DNA of 37,005 bases from Rhodosporidiobolus odoratus (lineage: Eukaryota > Basidiomycota > Microbotryomycetes > Sporidiobolales > Sporidiobolaceae), in assembly GCA_034387635.1 (NCBI GenBank), contig JAOANU010000037.1:1-37005 (forward strand), read 5' to 3'. Positions 22,401 through 33,328 of this stretch are shown piece after piece (positions within the stretch are counted from its first letter, which is position 1; each line of letters opens with the position of its first letter). Position numbers and translations under genes: made by a program. The notes beneath the pieces were generated by a model. The model saw only the letters and a program-made list of their open reading frames with translations. It ran no database searches and had not been told where the DNA came from.

Positions 22401-24962
22401 GATGCTCTCCGGCACCGCGGTCGCCTGTTCCTCGTCCTGTCCATCAACCTCCATCTCCCCCTCCCCCTCCCCCTGCTTCATCCCCTTCCCAGTCACAGCA
22501 AACAATTTCTCAACCTCCTCCCTCGCCTCCTGCTCCCTCAAGAACTCCTTCCCCTCCTTCAACGCAGTCCACTGACATTCCAACCCGAGGCAACTCCTCA
22601 ACAACCGCAAAGTTGCAACGGAAAGGTTTCCTTTCTGGTGAATGACTTCTTTGGGTTTGAGCTGGCGGATGAGGGTTTCGAGTTCTGTTCGGCAGGCGTC
22701 GTCGGTGAAAAAGGACAGCTGGAACTCAGCGGTTGAGGCGTCAAGAACGCAGATACCGAAAGAAGGAGGGGACGACGGGGTGGGGGTGTCTTCCTGTGGT
22801 CCGACGAGCGATCTTCGTATCAGCTCGGCCGCGCGCCAAGCGTGGCACAAGAAGAGTGTGAGAGTAAGCGAGCGACGCACCTTGATAGCCACACAATGAT
22901 TACTCATATCATCCGTCAACATGTCTCCCTCGACAATCGTTCCTCCCGTCAAAACACTCTTCAACTCCCTCCTGACAATCTCCTTGCCATTTCCATTCTT
23001 CTTCGGGTTTTTCGCTGCCTTGCCCTTGCCGCCTTTACCACCTGCCGCCTTGTCGTCCTTGTTGCGGATCTCGGCGCCAAGAGCGGTCTCGCACTGGTCT
23101 ACACGGCCGACTTTGTAGCCTTGAGCGAGGAACTGGATAATAGATAGAGTTTGTGTGGGGTGGGAGAGTCAGGGTTAGAACGAGACAACAACGCGGAGCG
23201 AGCAGGAGAAGCGGAAGCGATCGCACCTTGGCTGCCCAGAAATCGAAACTCGACTCGGGCACTCCCACCATCTTCATCTTGACCCTGTCGGTAAGCTTGA
23301 GATCAAACTCGCGATGACCGATAGCCTACGCAAGCGAGCACCGTCAGCGTCGAGCTCGACGAAAAGTGGCGCCGGCGAGGCGAGGGTACAGCAGAAAAAG
23401 CCAAGACGCACCGCATCTTCCTCGTACAGCTCAAAAAACTTGCCCTTCTGGAAGAACAAGACCGTGTCGTAGTGGTTCTGCTTGATTTCCCAGAATTGGC
23501 GTTCAAAGGCTGTAAACGAGTTCCAGGCGGACGAAGGGATGTGAAGGGTACGAGGGTCGTAGCCTGGCTCGTTGGGGCGAAGACCGTCCGCCTGTGCAAA
23601 GTATACCCTGATCAGCCGCTGAACGAGGAAGTCGTGCAGCGAAACGTGGACGTACATCTTTAGGGTCGACCAGGAAAGAAAAGATCTCTTCGTTGTCCCG
23701 CCTGTCTTGCTTCGCTTTCTGCAGACGTTGACCGCAGGGCAACAGAAGATCTGGGTGCGTGAGTCGCAGTACAAACCGAGCTTCTTGCCCGGAGAACGCG
23801 ATAAAGCGGTTTGCGAAGGCCGCAGGGAAAATCAAACAACGCACCTCTTTCTTCTCCTGCGCCGCCGTCTTGATCCCCGCCAGCCCTCCACTCCCACTCT
23901 GGGTCTTTTTCAAATGCGGTCGCTGATTCGGACCTGCGCCCGCAGCGAACCCAGCCAGACTGCTCTGAGTCGAAGTTTTCGCTGACGGCTTCGGGGCCTT
24001 TTTCGGGGCTTTGGGCTTGGGCTTGGAAGAGGAAGAGGAAGAGGAACCGGAGGCGACAGAGGCGTCGGAGAGGTTGGCGAGTGCATCGTCGAGGTCGTCG
24101 TCGAAGTAGTCGTCACCTGCTCGGAAAAACCGGAATAGAGAAGGGGTGTAACTCATCAATAACTCGGCGTTCTTTGACGTGCGAGCACCGTCGCCGTGCG
24201 GGAGATCAACGTACTGTCGTCTCCCTCCGTGCCACTCGCCTCAAAATCGTCCTCATCCGCCTTCCTCTTGCCCTTCCCCTTCGCTTTCCCGTTCGCCGCA
24301 CCCTTTCCACCAGCGGCCTTCTTCTTCGGCTTGACTGTCGTATCGTTCCATCTATCAGTTGTGACCGGCCTGTCGAAAAGAGCAAGGCCAAGGAAGGGAC
24401 CGACGCACCCTCTTCTTCCGAGTCTTCAGAATCCACCACCCTCGCTTTCGCCAGACTCGGCCTCTTCCTCCTACTCCTCATCGCCTCTTCTTCCTCGTCT
24501 ACATCTTCGCCATCACTCTCAGCCTTGACTGGCCTCTTGGCCGGAACCTGCAAGAACATGCTCTCATCAGCGAAAGTGACCGAAGTCCGGAAAAGAAGAC
24601 GAGGGAAACCATACCTTTGATTTGGGCTTGGCTACCGCCTCGCCTTCCTCGTCGCTGTCAATTAGCATCACCTCACCTTCACTGGTGGCCGGCGTACTCT
24701 TCGCTCCTCCTCCTCCTCCTCCAGCGGCAGTCTTAGTCCCAACCGTTCCCCCACTACTGCTCACAGCCGATGCCGTCCCAGCTGCGCTACTCTTGCGCGA
24801 CAAGGGAGTCTTGGCTGGTTTTGCTTTACTGACTGAGTGCCTCGAGGTGGAGGTGGAGGCTGAGGGCGAGGACGAGGCAGCAGCGGCGGGTTTGCCGAAG
24901 AAGCTCATCAGAGTGGATTGCTTGTTAGCGCTCTTGGGCTTGACATCTTCTGGTGAGCCCAT
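19471..24962 (-). CDS. MSH6: DNA mismatch-repair protein Msh6 (MutS homolog)
   Basis: Partner of Msh2 in MutS-alpha, recognising base mismatches and small loops. Exons (minus): 24962-24615, 24547-24409, 24334-24215, 24116-23845, 23718-23656, 23591-23412, 23325-23227, 23132-22881, 22793-22348, 22285-22025, 21954-21662, 21600-21563, 21498-21376, 21313-21152, 21066-20876, 20776 (or 20785)-20707, 20635-20578, 20521-20379, 20314-20153, 20085-20075, 20010-19941, 19864-19803, 19726-19471; about 1272 aa. PIP box QSTLMSFF at residues 15-22, then an acidic/Lys-rich disordered region. Mut[22 protein letters not shown] with the mismatch-reading FxE as [11 protein letters not shown]. MutS core: [12 protein letters not shown]. 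ATPase: Walker A GPN|MAGKST is split by an intron; [13 protein letters not shown] holds Walker B and the signature; [13 protein letters not shown] follows. The C-terminus is [12 protein letters not shown] and a helix. Confidence 0.93.
20075..20085 (-). other. MSH6: 11-nt micro-exon in MSH6
   Basis: Exon TATCACCCGCA lies between a TTTGCAG acceptor and a GTGCGC donor. It supplies Tyr-His-Pro and part of Gln, joining LTEDYA to IRLANMQ. Relatives have Y-H-P-x at this point, and skipping it would shift the frame. Confidence 0.7.
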
Positions 24963-25409
24963 GTTGGTTATACGGATACAGGATCGATAGCTGGATGGGA
25001 CGGAGGGGAGAGAGTGAGAGAGAAAGACGCGGGAAGCCAACTTTCGAAGCAGGCGTCCGCGACGCGTTTTTACGCGATTCTCTTTCTCGCTCACAGACAC
25101 GACAGTATGTGTAAACTGACCTGACCTGTATACAGCAAGCGACGAGCAGCAGTCTGCGCGAGGCGGAGGGCGGAGGCAAAATAGAAACAGGGAGAGAAAA
25201 AACCGAAAATGACTATAATGGCAACGACGACGGCGGCTACAAGCGAGAATGCATACTGAGAGCGATCAGGTGTGAGAGGGCACTGCTAGATACGTACGAG
25301 GGGACAGGGGAATCTAGACACAACAAAAAAGGCAGAAGAGCAGGGAAAATAGCAGAGGTGGGTATCGTATCGTATCTCTCTTCGCCTACCCCGCCCGCAC
25401 ACACGCCTT
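24963..25409. promoter_or_regulatory. MSH6 upstream region and SCH9 3' flank
   Basis: This 447-bp stretch follows the SCH9 stop and precedes the MSH6 start; both genes are on the minus strand. It contains an MluI box at 25062-25067. The MSH6 frame is open upstream to an ATG at 25100, but the added residues are basic and not family-like. No other gene was seen. Confidence 0.55.
25062..25067. promoter_or_regulatory. MluI cell-cycle box (ACGCGT) upstream of MSH6
   Basis: Palindromic ACGCGT, about 100 bp before the MSH6 start. In fungi this core is bound by MBF-type (Mbp1/Swi6) factors at G1/S. Near-matches (GACGCGG, TACGCGA) flank it. A six-base match alone is weak evidence. Confidence 0.4.
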
Positions 25410-28400
25410 TCAGCCACACGAACTCCTCCTCGTCCCGCACCCCATCTCCCCCTGCTTGAACCTCTCAACCTCATCCTGAACTCCACCCTTTCTCATCATG
25501 CCCTTCTTCACCTCTTCACCCTCCCCCTCTTTCTCCCCCATCCCCATTCCCATTCCCTCACGATCCCCATTCCCCCAAAGTTCCTTCGCCAACCTATTCC
25601 AAGGTTTAACCGTCGGCTCTTGATGCCTAAACGTAAACCCCCTGACAAGTCCACACTGACTCTTCCTCTCCTTGCCTCCGCCGCCTCCTCCTACTCCTCC
25701 TCCGACTCCTTCCGAGTGACACCTCTCCTGGCCGTCCCAATTGCCACAGTCGAAATCGAAACGCCACTGTCTCCCATCATCATAGAAATCAGGCTGGTCA
25801 TCGTCTGCGTGAGTAGGGGGTTTGAACGGTGGTGCGACTTGACGAAGGGCGAGACGGGGCCAGTCAATCGTAGAGAAGAAGGGGTGTTGCTGAATCTCTA
25901 GGGCTCCAGTACTAGAGCCTAGGCGAGAAGGAACGTCGCGAGTGAGGAGCTGCGAGGTTGTTTTTTCGCACGAGCTTCGCTTAGTCCGGTTGCTGACCTA
26001 GAACGGCAAAACAAAACGCGACGTACCCGTCGGACAAAGTCCTTCCCCTCTTCCCCATACCCCTTCTTATTCGGAATCTTGATCTCGGCGCTCAAGATGC
26101 GTTCATACTCTTCGAGTTTGGTCTCGGCGTAGAACGGACTCCAACCGAACATCATCTCGAAAGTGAGAACGCCGAGGGACCACCAGTCAGCGGAATAAGT
26201 GTAGCCTACGTCGAGGAGGACCTCTGTGGTCGTTAGGGAGACCAGTCGAGGATAGTGAAGTCAGTCGGAGGTGCGAGATAAAGCGGGTCAGCGCTGCGAT
26301 GCGGGAAGGAGACAAAGCTGAACTTACCAGGCGCCAAAAAACTCGTCGTCCCACACAAAGTCCTAGTCTTCTCCTCCGGCTCATTCACCAAAATCTTGCT
26401 CAACCCAAAATCGCACAGGACGACATGACCTGACCCATCGAGGAGGCAGTTTTCGGGTTTGAGGTCACTGCGTCAAGTCACGAGACAGATTAGCGACACG
26501 AGACCGCAGGTTTGGGTCGAAGCAGCGTTTATAGCAGAAAACAGGCGATAAAGAGCGAAGGGAGACGCACCGGTAGACAACGCCCTGTGCGTGCAGAAAC
26601 TCGAGTGCGAGGACGATCTCCGCAACATAGAATCGGACCTTGGCTTCGTCGAACCGTCCTCCGTCCCGCTGCATGTGCTGGAACATCTCACCTCCTCCCT
26701 GCACGTCCAACGATCGGAGAGAGAAGCGGAGAGAAAGGGAAAAGAAGTCAGCCTCACTCTGCTCACCACGCTGAACCGCAACGGGAAAAAGGGGCGAAAG
26801 GAGACACGAAGCGTACCTTATAGTCAAGGCAGAAGAAAAAGCACTTCTCGTCCTGAAACCCCATCTTGAGCCCACACAAAAACGGACTCATATTGTTCAT
26901 CTCGAGAACCTTTCGTTCCGTCAGCACCTGCTTTAGGGCTCTCGGGTCGTTCCCGACTGAGGCTTTTCGAATGACTTTGAGAGCGTAGATGCGCTTGGTA
27001 TCGCGTTTTCGAACGCGGAAGACTTGGCCGAAGGAGCCTTGACCGATGAGACGAAGGAGTTGGAAGGAGGTGATGGAGAGTTTCGGGCGGGTCTGCAGTG
27101 AGGATGCGATCGTGAGGGGTTTGCGTGTACGAGGGGAAGATCGAGGGGGCGAGTCAGTATCATTCGTCGGGTTTGACCTTCCCACGAGTTTTTCCCCTTG
27201 GCTACCCCCGCCGCCCGCGCGGGACGCTCTCGCATCTGCCAATAAGCAAGAGTAGTGAGGGAGAGAACGCACAGAAAGAGGCTCAAACAACAACTTCAAC
27301 CGCATTTCTCCCCCAATCGTCTCATCCAGCGCCGAGGTCAACCTGTTTTCGTCGTCGTCCGTTCCATCAACAACGCGAGCAGGTCGGGGAGAGATGGGGG
27401 TGTGAGTCGGCAGCGAAGTGATGTGCATGGGTCAGCCGCGAGAGGCGTGAGAAGGAGAGGCCAAAACCGAGAGGTTGCGGTTTGGGGAGGAAGAGATCAA
27501 GGTGCAAGATAGGAGTGTCAGCTAGGCGTCTAACTTCGCTCTAGGTTCCAGTCCAAGCCGATATTCCAGCGCTGGTTCACGACTCGAGAATGCCCGTCGC
27601 CGAGAGTAGCGACTGCGGCAGCCATGCACGGAGAAGGCAGGAGAATTGGAAGAGAAACTCACGGCACCCAAACGTCCAACCAACCCCCCTCCTCCCCTTC
27701 ATTCGTCTCTAGCAACGGCGGTTCAAACACCGCCGCTCCAGCAAACCCATGCGCCCTAGTCGGCAATCCCCCTTGTGGCGCCAGTTTATCATAAACGCAC
27801 ACTAGCAAAGTCCGACCCCGTGAGACGACATCAAACGTAGCTCCGTGGTTCCAGATGGGGTTTTGAGCGGTTCCGATTAGTTCTGGGGGGAGGGTTGGGG
27901 GAGAGGGAGAGACGGGTCGGAGAGTGGCTGAGGGTTGGTATTTTGGTGGACCGTTTGAGAGCGTTTGGGAAGGGAGGGAGGAGATTTCGCCAGTGCTGGG
28001 AAGAGGGGATGCCGAAGAGTTGGGAGAGGTCGTGGAGGACGAGTTGGATGAACCAAAGGCGGAAGCGATGGCCGAAGATTCGCCGTTGCTCGAGGCGGAG
28101 GAAGAAAGGCCGCCAACTATTCGACGAGTCGTAGTTCCTCCGCTGCTCTTGCGAGGTTGACCGTGTCGTATTCCGCTCTTCTTGCCCTCTTTGCCCTCCT
28201 TCTCCGGCAGAGGTGCTCCCCACTCACGTGAGACGGAACTGTTTGCAGGGGAGGCGGTGCAGTCCCGTCAGCCTCATTTGACACAATTCAACGAGAGGAA
28301 ACGACGCACTCTGTCCTATCGTACTGCAATAGGACGTAAGCTTTGCTACCCTCCTGCACTGCGAGTCCCTTGGCCTCTACCACCTGAACCTGTAGGCGTC

Positions 28401-28572
28401 CCAGCAGTTCCGTCTCTGGCAAAGCACCATCTTCTTGACTGCTGATGCCCAGTCGAGAGGGGGACAAGCGACGAGCTGATTTGCGTGGTGAGCTTGCACG
28501 TCCATTGGGAGAGAGGGAACGGGGCGGTGTCGGGAGAGGTGAGAGATGAGGTGGGGGAGGGTCTGTTGTCAT
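25410..28572 (-). CDS. SCH9: AGC protein kinase Sch9 with N-terminal C2 domain
   Basis: TORC1-linked AGC kinase. Exons (minus): 28572-28310, 28239-28225 (putative micro-exon), 28142-27663, 27612-27535, 27342-27273, 27092-26817, 26698-26571, 26467-26328, 26223-26027, 25949-25410; about 728 aa. C2 domain: [57 protein letters not shown], and [12 protein letters not shown] Ser-rich insert interrupts it. Kinase: [46 protein letters not shown]-loop [13 protein letters not shown], and the Sch9-typical [24 protein letters not shown] and APPFKP close it. RGFTF near the C-terminus fits the TORC1-type hydrophobic motif. A G/K/E-rich tail of about 60 aa follows. The kinase assignment is firm; the C2 exons are less so. 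The frame upstream of 28572 is open, so an N-terminal extension is possible. Confidence 0.87.
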
Positions 28573-29555
28573 GTCGGGCGAAGGAAGGACGATGGGCGTG
28601 AATGTACAGGGTAAGAGGACGATTAGCTTTGCTCGAGTGTAGTGTACAGTACGCCTAACAGAGGAAGCAAGAAACAAAGAAGAGTTCCCTCGCCAAACTC
28701 CTCTCTGCCTCCCGCAGTACAAGTTGACGAGAAAGAAGAACGTACACAGCTCAGCCGGAGTCAATGCCCTTTGCGGTGGTGGAGTGTTTTGCAAGAGTAT
28801 AGGTTCTGCCCACGTAGTGAAGCTGTTTCTGTTTGAATGACGGGCGATTGGAAGAGGTCGAAGTAGGTGGTCAACGTCTTCTGATGAGCCATTCGCGTGG
28901 GCGTGTAGGGCATGCTGCAGTGTGGTAGCGAGTTCTCCCATGCTGTGTGCTGTAGTGTGGTGTACAGAGGAGAGGGGACGGGGTGCCGCGGACAGACGAG
29001 GTGGGCCCCGGGGAGGAGCGAGGGAGAGACGCCTTGGACACGCGAACGAAGGTAGGCGAGCTGGGTGTGGTCAAGTGGTACCGAGTCTGAGCGGGGCAAG
29101 CAGTCACCAAGTGGTGTACGCGTGTAGAACAGTTCGGCCTCAGACTGGCCGTCTACTGCTGCGGATGTTGAATATTCGTTTTTTTGGGCCGGGGCTTTTT
29201 TTTCGAGTAGCAAAGATAGCAGGCCTAACTACCCAGGCGCGTACAACAGGCTGTGCTGGTGGATGATCCGCCGTCCCCGCTCCCAAAGAGGTTGAGATGA
29301 GCGAGAGAGAGAGCGTTGACAGCATTGGCGGACGATTTCACACCACACTTCCGAAGTTCCCGATTGCCCTTATGTATCATTCCTGTCCGTCATGACTTGG
29401 GTTCGCTAGGTAGCGGTAGCCAGACCTCGCAAAACTCCGCAGGAGCGAGCAGGCTCCGGCGACTTCGACAGGCAGCGGCTGGCAGAGCAGATCCGAACTT
29501 CCTTTCTCGACCTTCTCAGCCTACCTGTCTGCCATTGCACAGCGACAGCAACCAC
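28573..29555. promoter_or_regulatory. SCH9 upstream region and RBR-ligase 3' flank
   Basis: This 983-bp stretch contains no recognised gene. It should include the RBR gene's 3' UTR on the right and the SCH9 promoter on the left. Two T runs at 29178-29184 and 29197-29204 flank a G/C block; A/T runs of this kind often exclude nucleosomes. An ACGCGT lies at 29118-29123. The open frames here show no family similarity. Confidence 0.45.
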
Positions 29556-32500
29556 TCAAGCGTCCGAGATAGGCGTGTACAGCCACCCCACCAGTACCTC
29601 GACATACCTTTCAAACGTCGAGACGATCTGTTCGGTCACTGTCCGTGAAGAATAAGCAAAAGCGTCGAGGTGAATTGAGGAAAAAGAGGTGACCGGGAGC
29701 GGCACAGTATCAGTACGACAGTTTCAGAGCGTCAGAGAAGGGGCAGAAGGTGGCGTACGGTCGTCACCTTCTCTCATCCAGCCAGGCGGTCCAACCCTGA
29801 TCCCTTCAACCTGAACCTTCTCAGCCCACTCGGGGTTCTCTCGAGCCCATTTGATCCTCGCTATAAGCCGAGGTTGTCAAGCGCATCAGTCCTCGAGGTT
29901 CAGAGGGCGGAGTGCGAAGGAGCGAGAAAAAAGGCCTCACCCAGCGAAGCCGCATCTCGTACTCGACTTTCTTCATCCGTTTCTTGAAAGAGGTGGCATT
30001 TTGAACACTCCGTACAGGGCGCCCCAGCTGCATCCCGCACCGTACAGTCAGTTGTCAGCCCAACGTGCTCGCTTTGAGCGCCGGCAACGAAGCGGGCGGT
30101 AGGTCAACAAAGAAAGGAATAAGCGCACCCTCAGCCCTGAAATGCTGACAAAAATGTCGGTATCCCTCACTCGAAGAAATGGGCGACCGGCAAGCCCAAC
30201 AGTACAGAGCGGAACAGCGACAGGTGACCTGACAAGTTGACAAGTACGATGTGCAGACCGAGCAAGGAAGAAACAGTCAGCGCCGCGCTCAGCTTGGTAC
30301 CGAAGAGATCGAGAGTATACAGAAAAAGGAGAAAAGCCCACCTTGTTACATCCTCCCGCCTTTACCACCCCAACTCCACACCTCCCACATCTCAACTCCC
30401 CGGCAGCACTCATAGCCTTCTCCACCGCCAACCTCAGAGATTCCTCCGCTTTGTCCTTTTGCTCCTTTTCTTGTTCTGCCTCCGATTTAGCTAAAGACGA
30501 GGAAGAGGGGGAGGGCGAGCAGCGGTGTAGGGAGGGAGCGGAGGGGTTGAGTTGGGCGGAACAGAGGAGGCAGGAGAGTTGGCCGCAGATGTCGTCTTCT
30601 TCTTCTTCTCCTTCTTCTTCTTCTCCTCCTGCGCCTTCGTCCCGCCTAACCCTAACCCCTTCCTCCTCAGCCTTCAGCGTAGACCTACCAGTATTGCCAG
30701 TAAGGCCCCAAACGAGCTCGACCAAATGCTCCCTCCTCCTCTCCACAATCTGATCCTCCCTCCCCTCAGAGCCCTCATCATCTCGCTCTGGCTCCTCCTG
30801 AACCCACGTCCTCATCCCCTCCTCCACCTTCAACATCTTCTCCAACAACCCTCCCCCATCTCCACCTGAACCTCCATGCCCGCGCCTAGGAATCCCATCA
30901 TTCCTACATCTAAACACCGTCCCAATTCCATCCTTCCTCCTCAATACTTTCTGGGTGATGATTCGGAGGTAGGAGAGGGCGAAGGGGAAGGTCTGTTGAG
31001 GTGAGAGGAGGAGGACAGCTGTGAGAGGGAGGGGAGAGATAGGTTCTCGGGTTTGAGGTTGAGAAGCTCGGGAAAGGGTGGAGGAAGAGGGGTAGAGGTC
31101 ATGATAGATATGTTCGAGACGGCTTGACCTCCCTGGCCATAGGAGAGCGAAAAAAGATACGATAACCGTAAGAAGTACGAGCAGGATTGAGGCCAAGACG
31201 GTATGAATGATGGAAAGGGGAGATGGAGGGAAAGCCTCCACCCAAGCTGGGGCGAAGATTCGAGAGAGAGGGTGATACGAGGAGGGTGAGGGTGGGAGAA
31301 GGGCGGCGTAAGGGCAGAAGGGGCAGCGGGTCAGGGTTAGACCCGATTCTTGGTCGGAAGAGGAGGAAAAGGTTTCGAGGTTGGCGGCGGCTGTTCGACG
31401 TTCGAAGGCTTTGAGCATGCGGTGAGGGAGGGCGGATAAAAGAGTACTGCGAGGGATGATTCGTGGACAGGTACCAGAGGGAGAGGAAGAGGACGAGGCG
31501 AAACAAGGTAGGATGAGGGTACCGAGAGATATGGCAGGAAGGGGGGAAGAGCCGGTGGTGAACGTCGAGATGTACGATTCGAGGCACGAGCTGCAGAAGT
31601 AATGCTGCTCTTGTTTCCCCTCGACATCGGAGTCGAGACTTGAAGAGGACAGCGAGCAGACAATCCCCCTTTCCCCCATCGCCAACCTCACCTCCCCAAA
31701 ACAGCATTGACATTCGACTACCCTCTCCCGTTCCCTCCTCTCGAGCTGTTCGTCTGCCTCCAAAGTAGGCGACAGCAGGCTTCTCGGCTTCCGCCTGCGC
31801 CTCCTCGCATTCCACTCTTCCCATTCCCGCAGCGCCCCCTTACTTCCCTCGACCAGAACCCTCTGGGCACGTTCCTCCCTCGATACTTGCTCCACGAGCG
31901 AGGAGGAAGACGAGGTCGACGCATCCGAGCCGAACCTGGGAGGGGAAGGAGAAGGAGGTGCGAGAAAAGCCCACCACTTTTTCTTCTTCCCGCTACCGCT
32001 CCCGCTTACTGCGCGTCCGGTCGCACTCTGAGCTGCCTGTCCCGCAACCTCGACCTCCAAGTTTGTCCGGATGGAAGCGTAAGTCCCCCCGTCTTGTTCT
32101 ATAAGCCTGGAGATATAGGACAGCTCAAGAGAGGGAAAGAGCAAGGTGAAATGGTGCATCAAGGTTGAGGTATAAGAAGGAGAATGGAACAAGTCGTCTG
32201 GCTTGAGGACTGGGTCAGGAAACGGCCTGGTGTCCGAGACCGCCTGAGCCGACGGCGAATCGTAAGATGACGAGAAGATGCTGCGAAGGACTTGGATGAA
32301 TCCTCCTCTACCACCTGCGCCTCCCCAGTCGTTGTCCCTTCTTTTCTTTTCCTCTCCAGCGCGGACTTGTCGCAGAAGCTCTTCTGTAGCGAGATACAAG
32401 AACGAATGCTCCAATCCGAGCAAGAGGCGACGGATGTCGGATATGGGAACAAGGGGGAAAAGGACATGAAGTCGAATCCTGCACGCAGATAAACCAGCCA

Positions 32501-32951
32501 CGGATCAGTGCACAAGGTCGGGAGCTTGCAGCTATAGGGAAGAGCGGAAAGTAGCGCACAGAGCCAAGTTCCGCGATAATGTAACATCCTCGACCCTCTT
32601 CAAGTCCCTACCTGAGATTTCGCCACCCCTCTGAGCCTCTCTCCCTTTCCCTTTCCTCTTCAAGCTCGCCTCTGACTCCGCCTCGGCCCCTCGATCCGCT
32701 GCATCGACATTCACCCATCCAACCGGTCCCCCCCTCTTCCCCTCCTCATTAAGCAATTTGGCACTGACTGCTTCGACGAGAGAATCAGCTGACCATTGGC
32801 GATCGCCCCAAACTAAAGGCTGGAGAAGCGGTGCGGGTTGTTTAGCGGTAAAGACGAGGCAGGAGAGGAGGAAGGGTGGGGGATGTTGTGGGAACAGAGA
32901 GATCAGGGTTGATAGAGCTTGTTCGCTAGCTGGCGACTGCCGTCGCGGCAT
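29556..32951 (-). CDS. RNF216-like RBR E3 ubiquitin ligase with a membrane helix
   Basis: RING-between-RING ligase. Exons (minus): 32951-32560, 32478-30342, 30228-30129, 30027-29941, 29860-29759, 29638-29556; about 966 aa. The opening about 250 aa have helical, CUE-like character (VPISDIRRLLLGLEHSF; LFPSLELSYISRLIEQDGG). RING1 starts VVECQCCFGEV near 385, as in RNF216, and includes YFCSSCLESYI and RCPFCPYAALL. A hydrophobic stretch, LASILLVLLTVIVSFFALLW, follows near 557-580. A long acidic, disordered linker precedes RING2: LRCGRCGVGVVKAGGCNK|VTCRCSALYCWACRS, where the GGC cysteine is the expected catalytic residue; then YRHFCQHFR and a late Cys cluster CTECSKCHLF. The end is uncertain: a possible final intron from 29608 would end the protein near 29516 instead. 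Confidence 0.82.
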
Positions 32952-33328
32952 TGCACGGCTAGCTTGGGCAGCGACAAGGATGTAGTGACAGCATGAGATG
33001 CGGAAGAAACAACGCCGGCTTGCGATTGCCCAACGGATTTCGCTGGTGGTGCCATACGGTGCGAGAAACACGGGCAATGAACAGGTCAAGCAGGAGCAGC
33101 GGGACGCGTTTACATGCGCACTATGCTCGCAGGGAGTCAGCAGCGGCGGAGGCATAGCGGAAGTCATGGTGAACGAGATCCAATTCCAATTCTGTGTATA
33201 GCTACACCAGTGCAGAGCGACCCCAGTAGCGAAGGCAATGCCACTTGAGACGAGAACTGCCGGAAGAAGGAGCAAGGTCAGCGACTGATCCTCGTCTCTT
33301 AAATCGGCTTGATTGTTCGCTTGAAGGA
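32952..33328. other. Upstream region of the RBR ligase gene
   Basis: This 377-bp stretch separates the unknown gene's stop from the RBR start. The RBR frame is open upstream to about 33275, with in-frame ATGs, so a longer N-terminus cannot be ruled out. One ACGCGT occurs at 33104-33109. Nothing else was recognised. Confidence 0.4.

Noticed and set aside
28141..28239. Continuous exon without intron in the SCH9 C2 domain
   Set aside because: Careful frame tracking showed the read-through enters the wrong frame before [11 protein letters not shown], so an intron is required.
30048..32501. Single 817-aa open frame taken as the entire RBR gene
   Set aside because: Its end runs through the intron after CNK (donor at 30341) and loses the catalytic RING2 continuation VTCRCSALYCWAC, and its start runs past the acceptor at 32479. 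The multi-exon model restores both.
32952..33275. Extra N-terminal coding region of the RBR ligase
   Set aside because: The frame is open but Cys/Ser-rich without recognisable structure; the ATG at 32951 begins the first helical, family-like segment. Kept only as a possibility.
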